5,609 nt of DNA from Saprospiraceae bacterium. GTDB taxonomy: Bacteria; Bacteroidota; Bacteroidia; Chitinophagales; Saprospiraceae. The position numbers were made by a program, and so were the translations under genes. This document shows, in pieces, positions 1 through 5,188 of the stretch. The notes beneath the pieces were generated by a model. That model was not told the origin of the DNA. It worked only from the letters and a program-made list of their open reading frames with translations, and ran no database searches. The DNA lies in NCBI GenBank assembly GCA_013002475.1, contig JABDJM010000009.1:1-5609 (forward strand). Reading direction: 5' to 3'. How positions within the stretch are numbered: the first letter of the stretch is position 1; every line of letters begins with the position of its first letter.

Positions 1-1253
1 GAATCGTTGATGGCTCTCACCCGATAAAAATATACAGTATTTGCCATGAGCCCCTCATCCAGGTATTCAATTGTGTCCTTTCCAACTTGTGCTATTTGCA
101 CATAAGATTCATTTGTCCATTCGGCCCTTTCGATTAGAAAGGCTGTTTCATCCAGAGAGTTGTCATTCCAATGCAGAGCAATGCTTGTCGCGGATTGGGT
201 TTCACCAGCAAGGTTCGTGGGGCTTTGAAGATCCTCGCAGGCAAAATCAATTTGGTCTCTAACATTCTGTCTCAAGTCTGGCAGCGTTGGGTAAAATGCA
301 TTTCCGGGGCATTGTGTTGCACAACCATCTCTATGCCCCGCAATCCTGGGAAGTATTTCTCCTGATGATGAATGAAAACCACTACCGAGGGGGTCCAGGT
401 TACGATCACAGGTATTCCAGGCAAGCAACTCCGTTAGGCTGGCGAGAGCTGGCGGCTCGGGTTGCCATTGTGTAAAATCACCAAGCAAACAAAAACCCGC
501 CGTTTTGCCATTTGTCCCGCAGAAATGTGCACCCAGTATTCCATTACCACGGCCCTCATATATTATTCCCTCAGGATCTACCAACCAGTTATATCCGATG
601 TCTGACCACCCATTTACATTGACATGAAAGTCCCATATGCTTTCAACTATAAAGGCCCAGTTGGTGCTCACACTGGTGCCTGCTGAGTGGTGGACGATCA
701 GGTGTGAAACTGAGGTACTAACCGGGTCTGGGTTTGGAGGACAATTATTGTCAGGGCACCAGGCTTGCCTATCCAAATAGCCGGGAAATGGACAGGGGCA
801 AGATCGTGATGTCGGTAGAAAAGATAGTTGTGGATTCGGTCGGGGGTGATCTTTGTGTATTTGAAAAAGTCGGAGCTTGAGTGGAGCGGTTGGTATTGTC
901 AAAAATGAAAAACGTACACCCCTAACATCTCCCTCGATAAAAAGCTGCTCACTTATCCAGTTTTCTTTTGAATTCGAATGATTAAATTCTTTTAATTGTC
1001 GAACATTATGATCTTGCTGATCTTTGGAATTTTCATAGTACAATATCTGGTCCGACAGATCTTCAGAGGCTGTTATCGAAAGACTGGAAAAATCCAGGTC
1101 TATATTTTCTGTTTGCAAGTTTACCAGGTAAGTAGAAAGCCCATTAACTTTTTCCAGTTGTCCTGGGCTGATCTCAAAAGAGGATATGATCTGGCCGTGG
1201 ATCCAAGCTGCAAGGCAAAATAATAGCAACAATGTTATACTCCCCTTTTTCAT
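1..1253 (-). CDS. Secreted PGRP/amidase_2-type N-acetylmuramoyl-L-alanine amidase with fibronectin III module (3' end outside window)
   Basis: An uninterrupted frame of 417 codons runs from ATG at 1253 off the left edge. Residues 1-21 look like a Sec signal peptide: MKKG, then a leucine-rich core, with cleavage probably near HGQ. Residues about 22-150 are an unrecognised beta-rich N-terminal part. A cysteine-rich linker (CPCP at 152-155, WCP at 165-167, CPPNP at 171-175) leads into an amidase_2/PGRP domain at about 178-335. By family alignment the zinc ligands are H188 (IVHHSAG), H307 (GHRDG) and C315 (QCPG). Y221 (DIGYNW) and T313 match the catalytic Tyr and the Lys/Thr position. The H307-C315 spacing of 8 equals that of T7 lysozyme and insect PGRPs. 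Residues from about 344 form a fibronectin type III domain. The enzyme should cut the MurNAc-L-Ala amide bond of peptidoglycan outside the cytoplasm. Its ATG overlaps the stop of the upstream gene (ATGA), implying translational coupling. The C-terminus, perhaps with a type IX sorting domain, is not visible. Confidence 0.93.
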   Translation of the reverse strand, partial: MKKGSITLLLLFCLAAWIHGQIISSFEISPGQLEKVNGLSTYLVNLQTENIDLDFSSLSITASEDLSDQILYYENSKDQQDHNVRQLKEFNHSNSKENWISEQLFIEGDVRGVRFSFLTIPTAPLKLRLFQIHKDHPRPNPQLSFLPTSRSCPCPFPGYLDRQAWCPDNNCPPNPDPVSTSVSHLIVHHSAGTSVSTNWAFIVESIWDFHVNVNGWSDIGYNWLVDPEGIIYEGRGNGILGAHFCGTNGKTAGFCLLGDFTQWQPEPPALASLTELLAWNTCDRNLDPLGSGFHSSSGEILPRIAGHRDGCATQCPGNAFYPTLPDLRQNVRDQIDFACEDLQSPTNLAGETQSATSIALHWNDNSLDETAFLIERAEWTNESYVQIAQVGKDTIEYLDEGLMANTVYFYRVRAIND

Positions 1254-1588
1254 TTCAACTTTTCATTATTGGCGTGACGGGCTTTATCTCTTTGTGTTTT
1301 TTTCTTCAAAGATTTTTCGAACTCTGCTGTCAAGTCAATGCCCGTTTGATTGGCCAGGCAGATAAGAACAAAAAGAACATCTGCCATTTCTTCTCCCAAT
1401 TTAGCCTTGATTTCTTCCTTAGTCATAGGAACCTTAAAGCTTTGTTCTCCATAAACTCTGGCAAACAATCTTGCTAACTCTCCAACCTCTTCAGTAAGGA
1501 CAGCCATATTTGTTAGCTCATTGAAATAGCGTTGTCCTATTTCATTTATCCAAACGTCTACCCTATTCTGAGTTTCCTGTATGGTCAT
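1250..1588 (-). CDS. MazG-like nucleotide pyrophosphohydrolase
   Basis: The 112-residue product is a small all-helical MazG-fold NTP pyrophosphohydrolase, similar in size to the YpjD-like group. The Mg-binding signature is present: E33-E34-x-x-E37 in LTEEVGELAR, and E67-x-x-D70 in GEEMADVLFVL. Such enzymes hydrolyse (d)NTPs to the monophosphate plus pyrophosphate in the cytoplasm and are regarded as housecleaning enzymes; the true substrate cannot be read from sequence. The C-terminal 20 residues are lysine/arginine-rich (KSLKKKTQRDKARH). The start ATG at 1588 shares one base with the dtd stop codon (TAATG), and the stop overlaps the amidase ATG, so the gene sits in the middle of an operon. 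No separate promoter or Shine-Dalgarno sequence is evident. Confidence 0.92.
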   Translation of the reverse strand: MTIQETQNRVDVWINEIGQRYFNELTNMAVLTEEVGELARLFARVYGEQSFKVPMTKEEIKAKLGEEMADVLFVLICLANQTGIDLTAEFEKSLKKKTQRDKARHANNEKLK

Positions 1589-2040
1589 TACTCTTTTATT
1601 TTTGAGTCTATAATGATCGTTACCGGCCCATCATTTACGAAATCCACTTTCATATCCGCTCCAAACTTCCCAGTCCCTACTTCTTTTCCACAAAAGAGGG
1701 AAAGGTCGTCAACAAATTTCTCGTATAAGGGAATTGCAATTTCTGGTTTTGCGGCTTTTATATAACTAGGTCGATTACCTTTCCTGGTGCTTGCATGCAA
1801 AGTAAATTGACTTACTACGATTATTCCTGCATTCACGTCAATGGCTGATAAATTCATTACCCCCTTTTCGTCATTGAATATCCTCATCTGACCAATTTTT
1901 TTGACTAGCCATTGAATATCCTCCATTCCATCTTCCGGAATAATTCCAAGAAGGATAAGTAATCCTTTCTCAATTGAGGCATTTGCTTTTTGGTCTATCC
2001 AAACACTGCATCTTGATACTCTTTGTACAACTGCCCGCAT
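1588..2040 (-). CDS. dtd: D-aminoacyl-tRNA deacylase
   Basis: The 150-residue protein has the usual length for bacterial Dtd and begins with the typical MRAVVQRVSR. Family motifs are intact: SQFTL at 77-81, KGNRPSY at 87-93, TGKFGADM at 123-130, and NDGPVT at 136-141, whose Gly-Pro motif in the dimer interface gives chiral selectivity. The cytoplasmic homodimer hydrolyses D-amino acids (and glycine mischarged on tRNA-Ala) from tRNA, keeping D-residues out of proteins. The start lies 2 bases after the upstream SRAP gene and the stop overlaps the MazG-like start by one base, which indicates co-transcription. One TTTTCCACA box-like sequence lies inside the gene at 1684-1692 and encodes part of the Cys-Gly-Lys-Glu stretch, so it may be fortuitous. 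Confidence 0.97.
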   Translation of the reverse strand: MRAVVQRVSRCSVWIDQKANASIEKGLLILLGIIPEDGMEDIQWLVKKIGQMRIFNDEKGVMNLSAIDVNAGIIVVSQFTLHASTRKGNRPSYIKAAKPEIAIPLYEKFVDDLSLFCGKEVGTGKFGADMKVDFVNDGPVTIIIDSKIKE

Positions 2041-2042
2041 AA

Positions 2043-2717
2043 TTAAAATAGTGTTGGTGGGTCGTATACTTCTTTGTGAATAGCTGACTCATTGTAGGAA
2101 GGGCTATTTGCCTTATCTGTTACACGATACATATCCAGGATACCATCTGCAGGCATTTTTAGCAGCTTTTCAATTTCTGGTAAGGGAATATCGGAGAGCC
2201 AATTTTTCCTGCTCTCCTCGTCTTCAAAAAATAAGGGCATCCGATCATGGACAGCGGAGACTTCTTTGTTTGCATCACAAGTAAGGATCGAGAACGAAAA
2301 AATTTCCGTTTTTTCATCAGACCAATACTCCCATATTCCTGCAAAGGCAAAGAGGCTTCCTGATTTAGGAAAAATCCTGAATGGTTTTTTCTTCTTTCCC
2401 TCTTTTACCCATTCATAAAAACTATCTCCCGGTACCAAACACCTCTTTTTCCGAATGGGTATTCTGAAACTCGGTTTTGTAAAGATCCCCTCGCTTCGGG
2501 CATTGATCATCTTTCCGGTTAGCCTCCCTTCCTTTGACCAAGGGGGAACTAAGCCCCAATTCATTCTTGCCAAAGATTCGGGGTCCTTATTAGTAATCAC
2601 ATAGGCTTGTTGAGTCGGGGCAATGTTGAAAGATATTTCTAGTTGCTTTGGAGCTCTTACCCCAAACTCCTCCTGGATCTTCTCGCGACTTGTGGAAAAT
2701 GAAAATCTTCCGCACAT
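2043..2717 (-). CDS. SRAP-domain protein (YedK/HMCES family, abasic-site DNA-protein crosslinker)
   Basis: The start was placed at ATG 2717 (224 residues) because SRAP proteins need Cys at position 2, exposed after Met removal; this start gives MCGRFS. A longer in-frame start at 2753 would bury that Cys and would run through a DnaA box. Conserved elements follow the family: N31 in NIAPTQ, WGLVPPW at 54-60, N72 in INARSE, E102 in FYEW, and H157 in HDRMP. N72, E102 and H157 are each three residues before their E. coli YedK equivalents. The protein should bind single-stranded DNA and form a thiazolidine crosslink with abasic sites, shielding them at replication forks. It is the first gene of the four-gene minus-strand operon and lies directly beside the proposed replication origin. 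Confidence 0.95.
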   Translation of the reverse strand: MCGRFSFSTSREKIQEEFGVRAPKQLEISFNIAPTQQAYVITNKDPESLARMNWGLVPPWSKEGRLTGKMINARSEGIFTKPSFRIPIRKKRCLVPGDSFYEWVKEGKKKKPFRIFPKSGSLFAFAGIWEYWSDEKTEIFSFSILTCDANKEVSAVHDRMPLFFEDEESRKNWLSDIPLPEIEKLLKMPADGILDMYRVTDKANSPSYNESAIHKEVYDPPTLF

Positions 2718-2743
2718 ATTTGTATCGCTTTTTGAAATTTGAA

Positions 2744-2752
2744 TTATCCACA
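2744..2752 (+). promoter_or_regulatory. Perfect DnaA box (TTATCCACA)
   Basis: Exact match to the consensus DnaA-binding 9-mer. It lies 27 bases upstream of the chosen SRAP start. Read on the minus strand it continues as TGTGGATAATTCAA, matching 13 of 14 positions of the other perfect box, which lies in the opposite orientation. Bound DnaA here could also repress the SRAP operon promoter, which is inference. Confidence 0.75.
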
Positions 2753-2860
2753 AGGTAGGTTACCTGGTGTGGAAATCGAGTGAGTATTTCCCTGATTTTC
2801 CACTTTAATTAAGAATTTGAATTTTTAATATGAATAGAAGTCTTATTTCAACCCAAATTT

Positions 2861-2869
2861 TGTGGATAA
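2861..2869 (-). promoter_or_regulatory. Perfect DnaA box (minus-strand TTATCCACA)
   Basis: TGTGGATAA on the plus strand, extended as TGTGGATAATTGAA. It is inverted relative to the box at 2744-2752, and the AT-rich segment 2804-2836 lies between the two. This is the arrangement expected of core origin boxes flanking an unwinding element, though function is inferred. Confidence 0.75.
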
Positions 2870-2951
2870 TTGAACTTTCAGTTACAGTCCACTAACATCT
2901 TTTGGTTTAAAGAATTCAAAAAGTTATTCATCAACTATGTATAATTCGAAA

Positions 2952-2960
2952 TGTGGAAAA
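2952..2960 (-). promoter_or_regulatory. DnaA-box-like site (TTTTCCACA on minus strand)
   Basis: TGTGGAAAA differs from the consensus at one position (T for A at position 3 of TTATCCACA). Variants of this kind act as lower-affinity boxes in many bacterial origins. It is one of two exact copies in or at the edge of the region; the other, at 2691-2699, lies inside the SRAP gene near its 5' end. Confidence 0.5.
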
Positions 2961-3004
2961 ATGACTAAAAAATTGAATTCCAATCGGATAGAACATTAAC
3001 TCAA

Positions 3005-3021
3005 TGTGGAAACATATGTTT
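3005..3021. promoter_or_regulatory. DnaA-box-like site fused to a 12-bp palindrome
   Basis: TGTGGAAAC at 3005-3013 is a weak DnaA-box variant. Its end forms the left arm of the perfect palindrome AAACATATGTTT at 3010-3021. The palindrome could be a protein-binding site; no regulator can be named. Confidence 0.3.
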
Positions 3022-3123
3022 ATTGTCTTAGCAATTGAATTACCAATTTTGTCACTTATAAATTTTCCTCAAACTCACAGTAATGATGATGAGGGCTTTT
3101 TTGATTTTAAATTATAGTTATTA

Positions 3124-4200
3124 ATGAGTCAAGTTGTGGAAGGTTTAAAAAAAATTAGACGTCCAGTCCAGATTTGGTTGTTGATTGGCTGCCTCATGGT
3201 TTTCGTGCAGGTTGTTATTGGCGGTGTGACGAGGCTTACCGACTCGGGACTGAGTATAACCGAGTGGGCTGTTATTCAGGGAACCCTGCCTCCGATGAAT
3301 CTCGATGCGTGGACGGAGGCCTTTGATCTGTATAAGGTGCATGCAAAAAAGCAATTTGAAAGTTTGCATGCTGATATGACCTTATCTGAATTTAAGGTGA
3401 TATTCTTCTGGGAATACTTCCACCGATTGTGGGCAAGGCTGATGGGCTTTGTTTTTCTTTTTCCCTTTCTGGCGTTTTGGTTTATGGGATGGCTTCCTAA
3501 ATGGCTGATGAAACGGTTGGGGATTGTCATTCTCATCGCTGTGATTGTTGCGCTTTTTGGTTGGATAATGGTGGCAAGCGGATTAAACGATGACAACCGT
3601 ACCTGGGTGAGCGCTTACAAATTGGTTACTCACTTGGGATTGGCAACTTTGCTTTTTGGTTACTTATTCTGGACCTGGCTAAGGTCATTTCAAGGTGCAG
3701 GCATTACTAACCATGCTGTTTTAAGGAATAGGTCCTGGTGGTTGTTAGGATTTCTGAGTTTTCAAATTGTGTTAGGTGGTTTAATGGCTGGTATGAGGGC
3801 TGGACTAATACATCCTCATTGGCCGCTCTTTGTAAATGGGGGCAACTTATGGAATGCTATGATGAGTTTAAGCAGTGAAGAAGGAAGTTTGATTAATTAC
3901 GAAGGATCGGTTGGAGTAAAGGCCTGGGTTCAGGTTTTCCACAGATTGACTGCGTATTTTCTTGCGGGATTGGTGATTTGGTGGTTGCTACAGGTTAAAA
4001 AGCTTGGGTTGCAGATTCTAGTTCGTGGAAGTATTATGTTTTCGATACTGTTAGTAATTCAGGTTTTTCTGGGGATTATTACGGTTGTAATGTGTAAAGG
4101 TGGAATTCCCGTACTCTGGGGAGCCATGCATCAGGGACTTGCATTAATATTGATTTCCAGTTTATTGTATGTTATTTTCCAACTTCGCAAAGATTACTAA
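3124..4200 (+). CDS. ctaA: Heme A synthase, COX15/CtaA family
   Basis: The 358-residue protein has about eight membrane segments (roughly 16-36, 93-120, 133-153, 162-186, 203-222, 268-290, 299-322 and 331-352), as expected of heme A synthase. Diagnostic motifs are GGVTRLTDSGLSITEW at 33-48, the catalytic/heme E97-x-x-H100 pair in WEYFHR, H170 in YKLVTHLG, GGLMAGMRAGL at 218-228, H273 in VFHRLTAY and H336 in MHQGLAL. The enzyme oxidises the C8 methyl of heme O to the formyl group of heme A for aa3-type cytochrome oxidase, in the cytoplasmic membrane. The CtaA-type extracellular Cys pair is not evident, so the COX15-like subtype fits. An in-frame TAG at 3115-3117 fixes ATG 3124 as the first possible Met start. 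No oxidase or heme O synthase gene is adjacent. A TTTTCCACA box-like sequence at 3935-3943 overlaps the codons around H273 and is probably coincidental. Confidence 0.96.
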   Translation: MSQVVEGLKKIRRPVQIWLLIGCLMVFVQVVIGGVTRLTDSGLSITEWAVIQGTLPPMNLDAWTEAFDLYKVHAKKQFESLHADMTLSEFKVIFFWEYFHRLWARLMGFVFLFPFLAFWFMGWLPKWLMKRLGIVILIAVIVALFGWIMVASGLNDDNRTWVSAYKLVTHLGLATLLFGYLFWTWLRSFQGAGITNHAVLRNRSWWLLGFLSFQIVLGGLMAGMRAGLIHPHWPLFVNGGNLWNAMMSLSSEEGSLINYEGSVGVKAWVQVFHRLTAYFLAGLVIWWLLQVKKLGLQILVRGSIMFSILLVIQVFLGIITVVMCKGGIPVLWGAMHQGLALILISSLLYVIFQLRKDY

Positions 4201-4260
4201 CATTATTTTTTCATCATAAATTCTTGATTATCAATCATTTAAGTGGGAAATCTGGATTTA

Positions 4261-4331
4261 TTAACCACACTTTCCACAACTGTTATAAAGTTTGAGGCGT
4301 TGTTCTGTATTCGAGACGTCCATGTGGAAAA
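4261..4331. promoter_or_regulatory. Secondary cluster of DnaA-box-like sites upstream of the hydrolase gene
   Basis: TTAACCACA (4261-4269, one mismatch to TTATCCACA) is immediately followed by CTTTCCACA (4270-4278). TGTGGAAAA is at 4323-4331 on the other strand, extended as TGTGGAAAATTGAA like the perfect box at 2861. The cluster lies in the 187-base gap after heme A synthase. It may be an auxiliary DnaA-binding site or a DnaA-controlled promoter region. Function is inferred only. Confidence 0.35.
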
Positions 4332-4387
4332 TTGAATTGGTTCGAGATGTAGGTAAATTGGATAACTTTGGGCAAATTATGCACACG

Positions 4388-5188
4388 ATGGGATTAATTG
4401 AACAAGAAGAATCGGGTTTTAAGTTTATAGAAACGAATGGAGGAAAAGAGACTCTTTTGCTACTTCATGGCTTGTTTGGTGCTCTTTCGAATTTTGAAGG
4501 GATATTGAAGGAATTTGGTAAGGATTATAATGTAGTGGTTCCAATGCTGCCCATTTTTGATCTTCCAATTAAAGATGTTTCAGTAAGTGGCCTGGTTAAA
4601 CATGTGAAGTCTTTTGTGGAATACAAGCAGTATCCTAAAGTGCATGTACTAGGTAATTCATTAGGGGGACATATCAGTCTCTTATTCGCACTCGACAATC
4701 CTAATTGGATCCAGACAATTATCCTAACCGGAAGTAGCGGGCTGTTTGAGAACAGCCTTGGGAGTACTTTTCCAAAAAGGGGTAATTATGAATTCATAAA
4801 AAATAAGACAGAGGCTACCTTCTATAATCCATCAGTAGCTAGTAAAGAATTAGTTGATGAGGTTTTTGACACAGTGAATGATCGTGGGAAAGCGATCAGG
4901 GTTGTTGCTACAGCAAAATCAGCAGTCCGACATAATTTAGGGGATAAACTTCATTTGATAGAGGCTCCTACCCTATTGATTTGGGGAGCTCAAGACTCAG
5001 TGACCCCACCATTTGTTGGGGAAAAATTCCATGAGTTGATTAGTAACTCCGAACTTAAAATGGTTGAAAAATGTGGACATGCTCCGATGATGGAGCTCCC
5101 CCATGTCTTCAATTTGCATTTGCGGGAGTTTCTGGAGAGGAATTCTATTCCTGATGTTTCACGTGAAACATCAGAATCTGGCCAATAA
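4388..5188 (+). CDS. Alpha/beta hydrolase of unknown substrate
   Basis: From ATG 4388 the product is 266 residues, a normal length for a cytoplasmic alpha/beta hydrolase. The catalytic layout is complete: HGLFG at 27-31 (oxyanion side), nucleophile S91 in GNSLGG, acid D203 in WGAQD, and H231 in CGHAPMMELP. The cap region (about 118-185) is charged and gives no substrate clue, and there is no signal peptide. The start is uncertain: in-frame ATGs also exist at 4379, 4322 and 4292. I chose 4388 because the strand preceding HGLFG then has the usual length, and because the longer versions encode an uncharacteristic leader and run through a DnaA-box-like site. The last codons (residues about 255-262, Pro-Asp-Val-Ser-Arg-Glu-Thr-Ser) are written over a perfect parS palindrome, so the C-terminal tail may be shaped by that site rather than by protein function. 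The gene converges with threonine synthase and overlaps it by 18 bases. Confidence 0.9.
   Translation: MGLIEQEESGFKFIETNGGKETLLLLHGLFGALSNFEGILKEFGKDYNVVVPMLPIFDLPIKDVSVSGLVKHVKSFVEYKQYPKVHVLGNSLGGHISLLFALDNPNWIQTIILTGSSGLFENSLGSTFPKRGNYEFIKNKTEATFYNPSVASKELVDEVFDTVNDRGKAIRVVATAKSAVRHNLGDKLHLIEAPTLLIWGAQDSVTPPFVGEKFHELISNSELKMVEKCGHAPMMELPHVFNLHLREFLERNSIPDVSRETSESGQ
5151..5174. promoter_or_regulatory. parS: parS centromere site (ParB binding), perfect 16-mer within a 24-bp palindrome
   Basis: Positions 5155-5170 read TGTTTCACGTGAAACA, identical to the canonical chromosomal parS consensus, and the symmetry extends without mismatch to 5151-5174. Such sites load ParB, a CTPase clamp, for origin segregation and SMC recruitment, and cluster near oriC in most bacteria. 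The site straddles the 3' end of the hydrolase gene and the stop codon of threonine synthase (TGA at 5173-5171 on minus). An exact 16-mer is extremely unlikely by chance in 5.6 kb. A transcription terminator is a weaker alternative: there is no loop and no T-run follows. Confidence 0.9.

Larger units (their letters stand above)
2691..3123. other. oriC: Candidate chromosomal replication origin (oriC): DnaA-box cluster with AT-rich segments
   Basis: The gene-free stretch between the divergent SRAP and heme A synthase genes is 406 bases (2718-3123), and the cluster begins just inside SRAP. Perfect DnaA boxes are at 2744-2752 (TTATCCACA, plus) and 2861-2869 (TGTGGATAA, minus). Box-like sites are TGTGGAAAA at 2691-2699 and 2952-2960, TGTGGAAAT at 2768-2776, TTTTCCACT at 2796-2804 and TGTGGAAAC at 3005-3013. 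That is seven sites in 323 bases. Candidate unwinding elements are 2804-2836 (3 G/C in 33 bases) and 3097-3123 (2 G/C in 27). Two parS-type sites lie about 2.1-2.5 kb away, as expected near an origin. No dnaA gene is adjacent, and I see no clear DnaA-trio. The region must also contain the promoters of both flanking genes. The origin assignment is inference; the motifs are seen directly. Confidence 0.72.

Noticed and set aside
996..1223. Open plus-strand frames across the amidase, dtd and SRAP region
   Set aside because: They are antisense shadows of genes with clear conserved motifs on the minus strand.
3034..3066. Bacteroidota-type promoter (TTG, 21 bases, TAAATTTT) for heme A synthase
   Set aside because: Only partial matches to the TTTG / TANNTTTG elements in very AT-rich DNA, too weak to list as a feature.
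3082..3093. ATG/TGA trinucleotide run before the T-tract upstream of heme A synthase, as a possible DnaA-trio or a hairpin terminator
   Set aside because: The repeat unit is TGA rather than the TAG/TAA of DnaA-trios, it is not next to a strong DnaA box, and the GAGGGC before the T-run has no matching stem arm.
3935..3943. TTTTCCACA inside heme A synthase and the same 9-mer at 1684-1692 inside dtd as origin boxes
   Set aside because: They are isolated, lie over conserved codons, and fit the chance frequency of a degenerate 9-mer.
4292..4387. Extended N-terminus of the hydrolase from ATG 4292
   Set aside because: It encodes a leader with no recognisable signal or domain and spans a DnaA-box-like site; ATG 4388 or 4379 gives a normal family length.
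5151..5174. Palindrome read as a bidirectional transcription terminator for the convergent genes
   Set aside because: There is no loop and no flanking T-run, and the centre is an exact parS match, which explains it better.
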